Below, one piece after another: positions 7,698 through 15,777 of a stretch of 24,115 nucleotides of DNA. The notes beneath the pieces were generated by a model that ran no database searches, was not told the origin of the DNA, and saw only the letters and a program-made list of their open reading frames with translations. The translations under genes were made by a program, and so were the position numbers. The DNA comes from an uncultured Steroidobacter sp. (GTDB lineage Bacteria; Pseudomonadota; Gammaproteobacteria; Steroidobacterales; Steroidobacteraceae): NCBI GenBank assembly GCA_946478975.1, contig CAMLEO010000085.1:1-24115 (forward strand), in the 5' to 3' direction. The stretch's first letter is position 1; each line of letters starts with the position of its first letter.

Positions 7698-8764
7698 TGG
7701 CAGAGCAGGGACAAGAGCTCGACCGCAACGAACCCGCCACGCCTCACAAGCTCGAAAAGGCGCGTGAGCGGGGCGCGATTGCGCAAAGTGCGGAAATCAC
7801 ATTCGCTCTCGTGCTCATTGTCTCACTCGCATGCGTGTATGGACTTGCGCAGCAGGTTCTCACCGAGACTGCGTTGTTACTGAAGCAGGGCCTGGCATTT
7901 GCGGGCCGCGATCATTTATCTCCAACCGTAGCGCTGACATACATCGGCGTGCTGGGCGCTCGGGCGGTGAGTTCGGTGATGGCTGTGATGTTTGCAATCT
8001 GGCTGGCCGCCGTGCTCATGGCAGCGATCCAGGCCAGAGGTGTACTCAGCACGCAGCCGCTGCAGCCGGACTTTTCCCGCTTGAATCCAGCCACGGGCTT
8101 CAAACGCCTGTTCTCGCTGAAGTCACTGCATGAGCTCTGGCGCAGCGCTGCCAAACTTAGTGTTCTGTCGATCGTGATGGTTGCATGGGGATGGCAGCAC
8201 CTGGCGGAGATCGTTCGCTCCGCAGACACGCCCAGGGCAATGATCGAAGCTGCGCTCGCGCTGGTCCGCTCAGAGCTGTCGCTGCTGGTGTTGATCGTGC
8301 TGGTGTTTGCATTGCTCGATTGGGCCCTGGCGCGCTGGGAATATCTGCGCAACCTGCGAATGTCCAAGCGCGAGATCAAGGATGAGCACAAGGAGCGGGA
8401 TGGCGATCCACGCATCAAGTCACGTCTGCGTGAGCTGCGCCTCCAATGGCTCAAGCGCAGCCGGCAGCTGGCGCAAGTTCGCAACGCCGATGTGCTGCTC
8501 ACCAATCCGACGCACTACGCGATCGCGTTGGAATATCGATACGGCGAAATGCCTGCGCCGATGATCACTGCACGAGGCGCAGGAGAAATGGCCGGGCAGA
8601 TGCGGGCTGAAGCCCGTCGCCGGGGAGTGCCGGTGGTCGAGCATCCGCCGCTGGCGAGGGCTTTGTTTGCTGCCGGCGATGGACAGCGCTTCGTTCCCGA
8701 AGAGCACTTCGAGCAGGTCGCGCGCATTCTGCGTTGGGTGTACGCCGGACGGGTGCGGGCATGA
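7697..8764 (+). CDS. flhB: Flagellar export switch protein FlhB
   Basis: The 355-aa protein has an N-terminal FlhB segment (TPHKLEKARERGAIAQS), four membrane helices up to about residue 212, the linker MSKREIKDEHKERDGDP and the autocleavage motif NPTH at 270-273, almost the same position as in E. coli. Self-cleavage between N and P switches export from rod/hook to filament substrates, so the intact motif argues for working specificity switching. The reading frame is open far upstream of 7697 inside fliR, but the conserved N-terminus and TGATG overlap fix the start. The C-terminal tail ends soon after the cleaved domain, as is usual. The last codons overlap flhA by 4 bp (ATGA). Confidence 0.95.
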   Translation: MAEQGQELDRNEPATPHKLEKARERGAIAQSAEITFALVLIVSLACVYGLAQQVLTETALLLKQGLAFAGRDHLSPTVALTYIGVLGARAVSSVMAVMFAIWLAAVLMAAIQARGVLSTQPLQPDFSRLNPATGFKRLFSLKSLHELWRSAAKLSVLSIVMVAWGWQHLAEIVRSADTPRAMIEAALALVRSELSLLVLIVLVFALLDWALARWEYLRNLRMSKREIKDEHKERDGDPRIKSRLRELRLQWLKRSRQLAQVRNADVLLTNPTHYAIALEYRYGEMPAPMITARGAGEMAGQMRAEARRRGVPVVEHPPLARALFAAGDGQRFVPEEHFEQVARILRWVYAGRVRA

Positions 8765-10848
8765 CCGCACTCAAAAGTATGTTCGGTCGCAATTCCGACC
8801 TGATCGTCATCTCGCTGGTGATGGGGATCCTGCTGCTGCTGTTCGCGCCGGTGCCGGCGGCATTGCTGGACGGTCTGATCGTGCTGAACTTCTCGCTGGC
8901 ACTGTTGATTCTGCTGATGACGTTCTATGCGCCGCGGCCCGTGGATTTCTCGACGTTTCCAGCGGTGCTGCTGATCGCGACGCTGTTTCGGCTCGCGCTC
9001 AACGTGTCGGCGACGCGGCTGATTCTGTCGCAGGGCGCCGCCGGCAAGGTAATCGGCGCGGTGGGCACATACGTGGTGGGAGGCAACTACGTCATCGGCT
9101 TGATCGTGTTTCTGATCCTGGTGGTCGTGCAGTACGTCGTGGTGACGAGCGGTGCGCAACGCGTATCAGAGGTCGCGGCCCGCTTCACGCTCGACAGCAT
9201 GCCTGGCCAGCAGATGAGCATCGACGCGGACCTCAACATGGGGTTCATCGATCAGGATGAGGCCAAGCGACGACGCAAAGTGCTGGAGCGCGAGGCCGCT
9301 TTCTACGGTGCGATGGATGGTGCGAGCAAGTTTGTGAAGGGCGATGCCATCGCCGGCATCGTCATCATGCTCATCAACATCGTCGGCGGCCTGGTCATCG
9401 GCGTGTTACAGCAGGGCCTGGCGTGGGGCGAATCGCTGCGTCACTACACGTTGCTCACCATCGGCGATGGCATCGTCACGCAGATTCCCGCGCTCGTGAT
9501 TGCAGTCGGCACCGGCTTGATCGTGACGCGCTCCTCGTCCGACGGGCAACTCGGCGGCGAAGTCTTGAAACAGCTCTCGACGTTCCCTCGCACACTGGCG
9601 GTCGTTGCGGCCGTATTGCTCGGCATCGCGATGCTACCGGGGATGCCGGTCGTGCCGCCGCTGCTGATTGCCGCTGCGGCGGCGTTTGCATATTTCAAGA
9701 AACGTGAGGTCTCAGGCGCGCCGGCGCAGGAAACATCGCAGACGAAGTCGGCGGCGGACAGCGATCCGTATGCCGTGTTCGATCTCGAAGCAATCGAAGT
9801 GGAGTTGGGCAGCAGCCTTGCCAAGCGCGTTGGCGGCACGAGCGGCGCGCTCGCGGATCGTATGGCTGCCTTCCGCAGCCAGTATGCGCAGAACAGCGGG
9901 CTGATCATTCCCAGAGTGTGCTTCCGGGAAGGCGCGGCGACCGGCGAAGAGGAATACCGCATCGCTATCTTCGGTGAAGTGGTGGCGACGGCGCGCATTC
10001 ACGTGCAACGCATTCTCGCGATTCATCCTGGCGGCGATATTTCATCCATCGCAGGTATCGAAACACGCGAACCCACTTACGGCCTGCCGGCGCTGTGGAT
10101 CGAAGAAGGCATGCGTGAAGCAGCTCGCAAGGCGCGTTATACGCTCGTCGATCCGCAGACTGTGCTGTTCACTCATCTGTGCGAGGTGATTCGTCAGCGT
10201 GCGCCCGAGCTGCTGACGCGCGCCGAAACAGAACGGATGCTGGCACGCGTGCGGACGTCACAGCCCGGACTGGTGGAAGAACTCGTGCCGACCCAGCTCG
10301 CGCTCAGCGACGTGCAGAAAGTGCTGCAGAACCTGGTCCGCGAGAACGTGCCAGTACGCAATCTGCGCAGCATCGTCGAAGCCCTCATCGACGGCATTCG
10401 CAGCAGCAAAGATCCTGCGATGCTGACCGAAACGGTTCGCCAACGCCTGGCGATGAGCATTTGTAACAGCCTCAGCAGCGATCGCAGGACGCTGCACGTT
10501 CTGACACTCGATCCGCTGGTGGAGGAAAGCCTGCTGGGCACGGCCCAGGCCGACGCTGCAAATGAAACATCGCGTCGCGCCGACCCCAGAGCGCTCGACA
10601 GCATCGTGGTGCGGATCGCGGCGGCAGCCGAGAAGATGCTCAAGAGCAACCTGATTCCCATCCTGTTGTGTACTCCGGAGCTGCGCCGGCAGCTGCGCGC
10701 CTTGTGCGAGCGAATCGCACCTCAGCTGCGCGTCATCTCGCTGGCCGAAGTGGCCAGCGGTTTCGAGCTGCGCTCGTTCTCTTCGATCTCATTGACCGCC
10801 GCCGGCGCCGTCGCACCGAGGCCGGAACCGGCGAGAGCCAAAGCATGA
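8761..10848 (+). CDS. flhA: Flagellar export gate protein FlhA
   Basis: The 695-aa product is full length for FlhA. The N-terminal half has about eight membrane helices with the FHIPEP-type block RPVDFSTFPAVLLIATLFRLALNVSATRL, and the cytoplasmic loop with GFIDQDEAKRRRKVLEREAAFYGAMDGASKFVKGDA is strongly conserved. The C-terminal half (from about 345) is the soluble ring that docks export chaperones and substrates. FlhA couples proton flow to export. The ATG at 8761 overlaps the flhB stop (ATGA); an in-frame start at 8734 inside flhB is less likely. In many gammaproteobacteria flhF, flhG and fliA follow flhA; here flgF follows directly with a 4-bp overlap. Confidence 0.96.
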   Translation: MTALKSMFGRNSDLIVISLVMGILLLLFAPVPAALLDGLIVLNFSLALLILLMTFYAPRPVDFSTFPAVLLIATLFRLALNVSATRLILSQGAAGKVIGAVGTYVVGGNYVIGLIVFLILVVVQYVVVTSGAQRVSEVAARFTLDSMPGQQMSIDADLNMGFIDQDEAKRRRKVLEREAAFYGAMDGASKFVKGDAIAGIVIMLINIVGGLVIGVLQQGLAWGESLRHYTLLTIGDGIVTQIPALVIAVGTGLIVTRSSSDGQLGGEVLKQLSTFPRTLAVVAAVLLGIAMLPGMPVVPPLLIAAAAAFAYFKKREVSGAPAQETSQTKSAADSDPYAVFDLEAIEVELGSSLAKRVGGTSGALADRMAAFRSQYAQNSGLIIPRVCFREGAATGEEEYRIAIFGEVVATARIHVQRILAIHPGGDISSIAGIETREPTYGLPALWIEEGMREAARKARYTLVDPQTVLFTHLCEVIRQRAPELLTRAETERMLARVRTSQPGLVEELVPTQLALSDVQKVLQNLVRENVPVRNLRSIVEALIDGIRSSKDPAMLTETVRQRLAMSICNSLSSDRRTLHVLTLDPLVEESLLGTAQADAANETSRRADPRALDSIVVRIAAAAEKMLKSNLIPILLCTPELRRQLRALCERIAPQLRVISLAEVASGFELRSFSSISLTAAGAVAPRPEPARAKA

Positions 10849-11573
10849 CTGACATTTTTCAAATTGCGTCCGTCGGCCTGTTCGACGGGCATCGACGCCT
10901 CGAAGCCATCAGTACCAACGCGGCGAGCGCGACGGTGACCGGCTATCGGCGACAGATTCCCAGCAGCCGCGAGTTCGACATCGGGCTGCTTCAGCAAGCG
11001 ACGGATCCTGCATCCGTCATTTCCACCGAATCACCGCGCACGCTGGTGGATCTGCGAGCCGGCGGGATCACGACCACGGGCCGTGCACTGGACATTGCAA
11101 TCGAACGCGACGATGTGTTCTTCGCGCTCACCGACGGTCGCGACACCTGGCTGACGCGAGCCGGTCAGTTTCATTTGAATGAGTCGGGTGTGCTCATCGG
11201 TGAGCGGGGTTTGAGTGTGCTCGGTGTGCAAGGTGACGTGCGCCTGCCTGGCGCCGATGTCGAAGTGAGCGCCGACGGACGCATTACTCACAACGGCGTC
11301 GTCGTCGGCGCGTTGCAGTTGTTTCGTCCGGTGGATGCAACGTCACTACAGTCAGCCGGCGGCGCTTTGCTGGCCGCGCCAGGTGGGTTCGTACCCGCGG
11401 AGGCGGAGAACAATCGTGTACGCAGCGGCGCGCTCGAAGCATCGAACACCGATCCCGGCCGCGAGATGGTCGACCTCATGGCGCTGTCCCGGCAGTTCGA
11501 AAGCCTGAGCCGCGTGGTGCAGAGCTACGACGAAGTGCTCGGTCGCACGTTGCAAAAGCTCGGAGAGATGTGA
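10845..11573 (+). CDS. flgF: Proximal rod protein FlgF
   Basis: The 242-aa product belongs to the FlgE/F/G axial family: the N-terminal helix with ISTNAASATVTGYRR, the central LDIAIERDDVFFAL and TRAGQFHLNESGVL, and a C-terminal helix that ends RVVQSYDEVLGRTLQKLGEM. FlgF is the shorter of the two FlgF/FlgG rod proteins and comes before flgG, as usual, which decides the name. The N-terminal block is more divergent than in FlgG (no NNLAN). It lacks a cleaved signal peptide, as expected for a substrate of the flagellar export gate. ATGA overlap with flhA; flgG begins 3 bp after its stop. Confidence 0.85.
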   Translation: MTDIFQIASVGLFDGHRRLEAISTNAASATVTGYRRQIPSSREFDIGLLQQATDPASVISTESPRTLVDLRAGGITTTGRALDIAIERDDVFFALTDGRDTWLTRAGQFHLNESGVLIGERGLSVLGVQGDVRLPGADVEVSADGRITHNGVVVGALQLFRPVDATSLQSAGGALLAAPGGFVPAEAENNRVRSGALEASNTDPGREMVDLMALSRQFESLSRVVQSYDEVLGRTLQKLGEM

Positions 11574-11576
11574 GCC

Positions 11577-12338
11577 ATGATGAATGCAATGTATATCTCG
11601 GCGATCGGACTGCAGGCGCAGAAAGAGCAGCTCGACGTGGTGGCGAACAACCTGGCGAACATCGGCACGACGGCGTTCAAACAACAGTCGCGCGACTTCG
11701 CCTCGATGCTCGATCGCGTGCAGCTCGGCTCGGCGGCGCCGGCTGCGGCGAGCACGGATGTGACTTTACAGCCGTCGCTGCGATTCAACATGACGCAGGG
11801 CGAAGTGCATGCCACGGGTCGTCCGCTGGACATCGCCATCGTCGGCGCCGGGTTCTTGCAGGTGCAGCTGCCCGGCGACCAGATTGGCTACTCGCGCAAC
11901 GGCGCCTTGCAGATAGGTGCGGACGGCGTGGTGACGCTGGCGGGCGGGCAACCGCTCTCGGCAGATGTGCGCGTGCCCAACGGCGCGAACGACGTGCGAG
12001 TTCTTTCGGACGGCAGCGTGACGGCGGTGCTCGAAGGAGATACGGAACCGACGGTGCTCGGTCAGATTGAGCTGGCAACGTTCTCGAACCCCGAGCGTCT
12101 GCAGTATCTCGGCGACGGAATATACATTGCACCGGAAGACCTCGAACCGGCTCGCTCGCGGCCGGGCGAGGAGGGGACATCTACACTGGCGGTGCAGAGC
12201 CTCGAAACCTCTAACGTGCGCATGACCGAAGAGATGGTTTCGCTGCTGCTCATGCAACGCATTTACGAGCTGAATGCCCGGGTGCTGCAGGTGGCCGACG
12301 AGATGGTCGGCATGAGTAACAACCTGAGGCGCGCGTGA
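11577..12338 (+). CDS. flgG: Distal rod protein FlgG
   Basis: The 253-aa product is near the usual FlgG length (about 260). It shows the rod/hook signature VVANNLANIGTTAFKQQSRDFASML at the N-terminus, LDIAIVGAGFLQVQLPGD in the middle and the C-terminal LETSNVRMTEEMVSLLLMQRIYELNARVLQVADEM. FlgG builds the distal rod that passes through the P- and L-rings. Its start follows the flgF stop after 3 bp, and its TGA overlaps the flgA ATG by 1 bp. Two Met codons are adjacent; the first (11577) is used here. No truncation or domain loss is visible. Confidence 0.94.
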   Translation: MMNAMYISAIGLQAQKEQLDVVANNLANIGTTAFKQQSRDFASMLDRVQLGSAAPAAASTDVTLQPSLRFNMTQGEVHATGRPLDIAIVGAGFLQVQLPGDQIGYSRNGALQIGADGVVTLAGGQPLSADVRVPNGANDVRVLSDGSVTAVLEGDTEPTVLGQIELATFSNPERLQYLGDGIYIAPEDLEPARSRPGEEGTSTLAVQSLETSNVRMTEEMVSLLLMQRIYELNARVLQVADEMVGMSNNLRRA

Positions 12339-13057
12339 TGCGGGCGATCCGTTGCATGCTGTTGCTCGCGATCTGTTGCATGTCTCGTGCAGAGGCTGAG
12401 TCATTCGAGTCGTTGCGCTCGCAGCTCGTCGATGCTGCACGCGACGGGCTTAGCCCGCTGGGCATCGTTGTCGACGACAGCCGTGCCTGGCTGACGCTGT
12501 CCGCTCCGATCTCAGATCCTAGCCAATATAAAGTCACGAGCATGTGGCGCGCCGGCGCAGTGCCGCCGTTGCCGCTGGTCTTCGAGTTGACGCCAATTGA
12601 GGCGAAACAGGGCGAACGTCAGGTTCGCGCGGTGCTGGCCGTATCTCTGCAGCGGCAGGTCCTCGTGGCGTCACGCCGTCTGCGTAAAGGTTCATCGATT
12701 GGCTGTCACGACACGGTGCCTCAACTTCGTGACATCAAGAATGTTCCGTCGTTCGCACTCGAAGTGCCTTGTGTACTGAACGCGCGAGCCGAAGGGGAGG
12801 TCGTGGCGCGTCGTGATATCGCGGCGGGGGACGTTCTGCGTAAGTCGGATGCGGGTGAGGCTCTGGCTGTCTCGTCAGGCGACACGGTCCAGTTGCAAGT
12901 GCGTGGCAAAGGCATCGATGTGAGCACCACTGCGGTCGCTCTCGCCGACGCATCGGTCGGCGACTTGGTCGATGTGCGTCTTGCTCATCCTCTCAGAACG
13001 CTGCGGACTCGTGTGACTGATCGTCGCGTCGTGCAGCTCGCGGAGGATCGACCGTGA
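12338..13057 (+). CDS. flgA: P-ring assembly chaperone FlgA
   Basis: The 239-aa product has a Sec signal peptide (CMLLLAICCMSRAEA), an N-terminal mixed domain, and a C-terminal SAF-type region: VASRRLRKGSSI, VVARRDIAAGDVLRKSD and VQLQVRGKGIDVSTTAVALADASVGDLVDVR. FlgA works in the periplasm and helps FlgI monomers form the P-ring. ATG at 12338 shares its first base with the flgG stop; a GTG one codon earlier is possible. It sits in the flgA-flgH-flgI set, which supports a true Gram-negative basal body crossing the cell wall and outer membrane. Confidence 0.88.
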   Translation: MRAIRCMLLLAICCMSRAEAESFESLRSQLVDAARDGLSPLGIVVDDSRAWLTLSAPISDPSQYKVTSMWRAGAVPPLPLVFELTPIEAKQGERQVRAVLAVSLQRQVLVASRRLRKGSSIGCHDTVPQLRDIKNVPSFALEVPCVLNARAEGEVVARRDIAAGDVLRKSDAGEALAVSSGDTVQLQVRGKGIDVSTTAVALADASVGDLVDVRLAHPLRTLRTRVTDRRVVQLAEDRP

Positions 13058-13632
13058 TCAGGTACGCCGCACTCGTCGCATTACTGTTCTGTTCGCTCGC
13101 GTGTGCTGCTTCCGACAGCGACTCCATGCTCGACCCATCCGGCTACCGCTCGCTCACGGCCGCAGCCAAAGCAATGCGCGTTGGCGACGCGCTGACGGTG
13201 ATCGTTCAAGAAGCAGCGTCAGCAAGCTCCACAGCAGATCTTCGTGCGCAACGCAGCTTCACTGTCTCGGGGCGAGCGGGCACCTCGAATGGCGAGACAC
13301 ATTCGGGCAGCGCCGGCACCAGCAGTGAAAGCGATGGCATTGGACGCACACAGCGCAGCGGCCGGCTGCTTGCACAACTCTCCGTCCGTGTAACCGACGT
13401 GAACGAGAACGGCGACTTGCACGTGTCCGGCCAGCAGCAGCTGCGCATCAACGGTGAGGAGCAGCTCATCACGTTGAGCGGGCTGGTGCGGCCGAACGAC
13501 ATCAGCGATGCAAACACCGTCCTGTCGAGCCGGATCGCCGAAGCGCGAATCGAGTTTGCCGGGAAAGGGTTTGTTTCCAGCCAGAGCAAACCGGGCTGGC
13601 TCGCGCGCGTGTTCACGTGGCTTGGATGGTGA
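13054..13632 (+). CDS. flgH: L-ring protein FlgH, atypical lipobox
   Basis: The 192-aa protein matches the FlgH core: the GDALTVIVQEAASASSTADL block, a Ser/Gly-rich middle, RSGRLLAQLSVRVTDVNENGDLHVSGQQQLRINGEEQ, and LSGLVRPNDISDANTVLSSRIAEARIEFAGKG. FlgH forms the outer-membrane L-ring. It is usually a lipoprotein; here the signal peptide ends in CSLACAAS, where the Cys is preceded by Ser-Leu-Ala instead of the common Leu-Ala-Gly or Leu-Ser-Gly, so lipidation is uncertain. It is a little shorter than the usual 220-230 aa. The GTG at 13054 overlaps the flgA stop (GTGA). The terminal GWLARVFTWLGW is rich in Trp. Confidence 0.9.
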   Translation: MIRYAALVALLFCSLACAASDSDSMLDPSGYRSLTAAAKAMRVGDALTVIVQEAASASSTADLRAQRSFTVSGRAGTSNGETHSGSAGTSSESDGIGRTQRSGRLLAQLSVRVTDVNENGDLHVSGQQQLRINGEEQLITLSGLVRPNDISDANTVLSSRIAEARIEFAGKGFVSSQSKPGWLARVFTWLGW

Positions 13633-13634
13633 TC

Positions 13635-14744
13635 ATGCGCACAAGTCTGCTGTTGATGTTGATCCTTGGCACGTCGCTCACGCACGCCGACAGCGGCGCG
13701 CGCATCAAGGATATCGCTCGCGTACAAGGCATGCGCTCGCACGCGCTGGTGGGTTACGGAATCGTCAGCGGTCTCGCGGGCACGGGCGATTCGCCAGGCA
13801 ATCGAGCGACTCGTCAGACGCTCGCGAATCTGCTCGCGCAGTTCGATGTCGCTCTGCCGCCCGAAGCAATCAGCAGCCGCAACGTCGCGGTCGTGCTGGT
13901 CAATGCCAACCTGCCGAACTTCGTGCGCCAGGGCGATGCCATCGATGTGACTGTGACATCAATGGGCGATGCTCGCAGTCTCGTGGGCGGCAACCTGCTG
14001 CTGACACCGTTGCGCGGTCCAAACAATCGCACCTATGTGCTCGCACAAGGCCCGCTCACGGTCGGTGGCTATCGTTACGAGGCGAACGGCACGCTCGGTC
14101 AGAAAAATCATCCGACGGTGGCGACCGTGCCGGGCGGCGGCCTGGTCGAGGTCGCGCCACCCGCGCCCGATGTCTCACAGGCAGAAACATTCGATGTTTC
14201 TTTGCTGGAACCGGATTACACCAACGCGGCACGCGTAGCCGACGCAATTAACGAAGCGTTGGGCGCAGGAACTGCGGCGGCAAGAGATCCGGACGCTGTG
14301 AGCGTGCACATTCCAGCAGCGTATCGGACACGCTTCGTGGAACTGATGCGAGTCATCGAGTCGCTGGAGATCGCTCCTGACTTCCGCGCCCGCGTGGTTG
14401 TGAACGAACGCACCGGCACTGTGGTGTCCGGCGTGAATGTGAGAATTGCGCAGGCGGCGATTTCCTATGGCGACCTGCGAATTTCCATCGTCACCGACAA
14501 CGCCGTCTCCCAGCCCACCCTGCTGCGCAACCCGGACGATGCCATTCGCACGCAGGCATATGCGAACTCACGCATCGAGTTGCAGGAAGCTGAAGGTGCA
14601 ACGCTGGTTACGCAACCGGGCGGCACGATTGCAGACCTGGTCGAAGCGCTGGCGCGCCTGCGCATCAGCGGGCGCGACATGGTGTCGGTGCTCAAGGCAT
14701 TGAAAACGGCCGGCGCTCTGCACGCCGAGCTGATCGTGCAGTGA
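13635..14744 (+). CDS. flgI: P-ring protein FlgI
   Basis: The 369-aa product is full length for FlgI and well conserved. It has a signal peptide (TSLLLMLILGTSLTHA) then ARIKDIARVQGMRSHALVGYGIVSGLAGTGDS, VVLVNANLPNFVRQGDAIDVTVTSMGDARSLVGGNLLLTPLRG, and the late block INEALGAG. FlgI assembles the P-ring in the peptidoglycan layer around the rod. ATG at 13635 comes 2 bp after the flgH stop; an in-frame ATG at 13626 would overlap flgH and is a fair alternative. flgJ, which commonly follows flgI and encodes the rod-scaffolding muramidase, is absent here: flgB begins 27 bp later. Confidence 0.95.
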   Translation: MRTSLLLMLILGTSLTHADSGARIKDIARVQGMRSHALVGYGIVSGLAGTGDSPGNRATRQTLANLLAQFDVALPPEAISSRNVAVVLVNANLPNFVRQGDAIDVTVTSMGDARSLVGGNLLLTPLRGPNNRTYVLAQGPLTVGGYRYEANGTLGQKNHPTVATVPGGGLVEVAPPAPDVSQAETFDVSLLEPDYTNAARVADAINEALGAGTAAARDPDAVSVHIPAAYRTRFVELMRVIESLEIAPDFRARVVVNERTGTVVSGVNVRIAQAAISYGDLRISIVTDNAVSQPTLLRNPDDAIRTQAYANSRIELQEAEGATLVTQPGGTIADLVEALARLRISGRDMVSVLKALKTAGALHAELIVQ

Positions 14745-14771
14745 TCGTCATGAATCGCGAGGAGCAGTGAG

Positions 14772-15059
14772 ATGCATTCCCTGGGATTGATCGAGCAGGT
14801 GTCCGGCGCGTTGTCGTCGGCCAGTCTCGAACACGAAGTCATCGTCAGCAACATCGCCAACCGCGATACCGACGGCTACCGACGGCTCAAAGTGAGCTTC
14901 GACAAAGTGCTGAGCGATGCCGCTCCGGCCGGCGAGCAGGTCTCTCTGGAGCAAGACCTGCTGGCGTTATCTGCAAACGCGGGGCGTTACCAGGCGCTGG
15001 CACATTCGCTGCGTCAGTACTTCTCGATCCTCGGCGCCATCGCTGCGTATCGGAGCTGA
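14772..15059 (+). CDS. flgB: Rod protein FlgB, short
   Basis: The 95-aa protein has the rod signature LEHEVIVSNIANRDTDGYRRLKVSFDKVL at the N-terminus and a C-terminal helix (GRYQALAHSLRQYFSILGAIAAYR) typical of axial proteins. FlgB, with FlgC, forms the proximal rod and links to FliE. Family members are usually 115-140 aa; the loop between the two helices is mostly missing. It has a clear GAGGAG site before the ATG at 14772, so the start is firm. The position ahead of flgC and fliE supports the assignment. Confidence 0.85.
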   Translation: MHSLGLIEQVSGALSSASLEHEVIVSNIANRDTDGYRRLKVSFDKVLSDAAPAGEQVSLEQDLLALSANAGRYQALAHSLRQYFSILGAIAAYRS

Positions 15060-15061
15060 GC

Positions 15062-15487
15062 ATGGAGTACTCGAAGGCAACCGCAATCAGCGCAGCGGGC
15101 ATGGCTGCACAGAAGGCGCGAGTGGAGGCGGCAACGCTCAATCTCGCCAATATGCATTCAACCGCGGCGCCTGGAAGCGCCGGGTATCGGCCTGTCACGG
15201 CAGTGATTCACTCGGTGCCGATGCATTTCTCGCGTTTGTTCGAGCGCTCGGGACTCGCACTCGCGAGAGCAGAGATCGTTCCTCAGCAGGAATCGCGTGT
15301 GCAGCTTTCATATGAGCCGGGGCATCCGCACGCGGATGCCGCCGGCATGGTTGCGTATCCAGCAGTGGACTCGACGCAGGAAATGATGACGGTGATGACC
15401 GCCTTGCGGGCTTACGAAGCCAATCTGACGGCTCTGCAGGCGACGCGCACGATGGCGGCCAAGGCGCTGGAGATCGGAGGGCAGTGA
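15062..15487 (+). CDS. flgC: Proximal rod protein FlgC
   Basis: The 141-aa protein has FlgC features: an N-terminal helix with AAGMAAQKARVEAATLNLANMHST, a middle segment YEPGHPHADAAGMVAYPAVDSTQEMM that matches the conserved 'dP.hPdAd..GyV.yPNV' block, and a C-terminal helix with MTALRAYEANLTALQATRTMAAKALEI. It polymerises with FlgB and FlgF in the proximal rod after export through the gate. The start lies 2 bp after the flgB stop, and the stop overlaps the next ATG (TGATG). Length is normal. Confidence 0.92.
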   Translation: MEYSKATAISAAGMAAQKARVEAATLNLANMHSTAAPGSAGYRPVTAVIHSVPMHFSRLFERSGLALARAEIVPQQESRVQLSYEPGHPHADAAGMVAYPAVDSTQEMMTVMTALRAYEANLTALQATRTMAAKALEIGGQ

Positions 15488-15777
15488 TGCAGTTTGGAAT
15501 CGAAGCCATAGCAAACATCCAGCCGTTGGCCGGCAACGCCAGCGCCAGCCCGACGTCCTCGATGTTTGCAAACTTGATGCAGCAGGGGCTCGGCGAGCTG
15601 AGCGGCAGCCTCAACGCGGCCGAAGGCGCTGTGAGCGATCTGGCAGCCGGTCGCGCGGTGGAGTTGCATGACGTGATGATCAAACTCGAACAGGCGCGCC
15701 TGTCCGTGCAGACGTTCGTGCAGGTTCGTAACAAGCTCATCGAGTCCTATCAGGACTTGATGCGCATGCAGCTGTGA
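15487..15777 (+). CDS. fliE: MS-ring/rod adaptor FliE
   Basis: The 96-aa product ends with the family's most conserved stretch, LHDVMIKLEQARLSVQTFVQVRNKLIESYQDLMRMQL, in which the QVRNKL.E.Y.D.MRM pattern is diagnostic. FliE is the first exported rod part and joins the MS-ring and export gate to the FlgB rod. ATG at 15487 overlaps the flgC stop; a GTG one codon upstream is also in frame. Length is slightly below the usual 104 aa, from a shorter N-terminus. Confidence 0.94.
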   Translation: MQFGIEAIANIQPLAGNASASPTSSMFANLMQQGLGELSGSLNAAEGAVSDLAAGRAVELHDVMIKLEQARLSVQTFVQVRNKLIESYQDLMRMQL

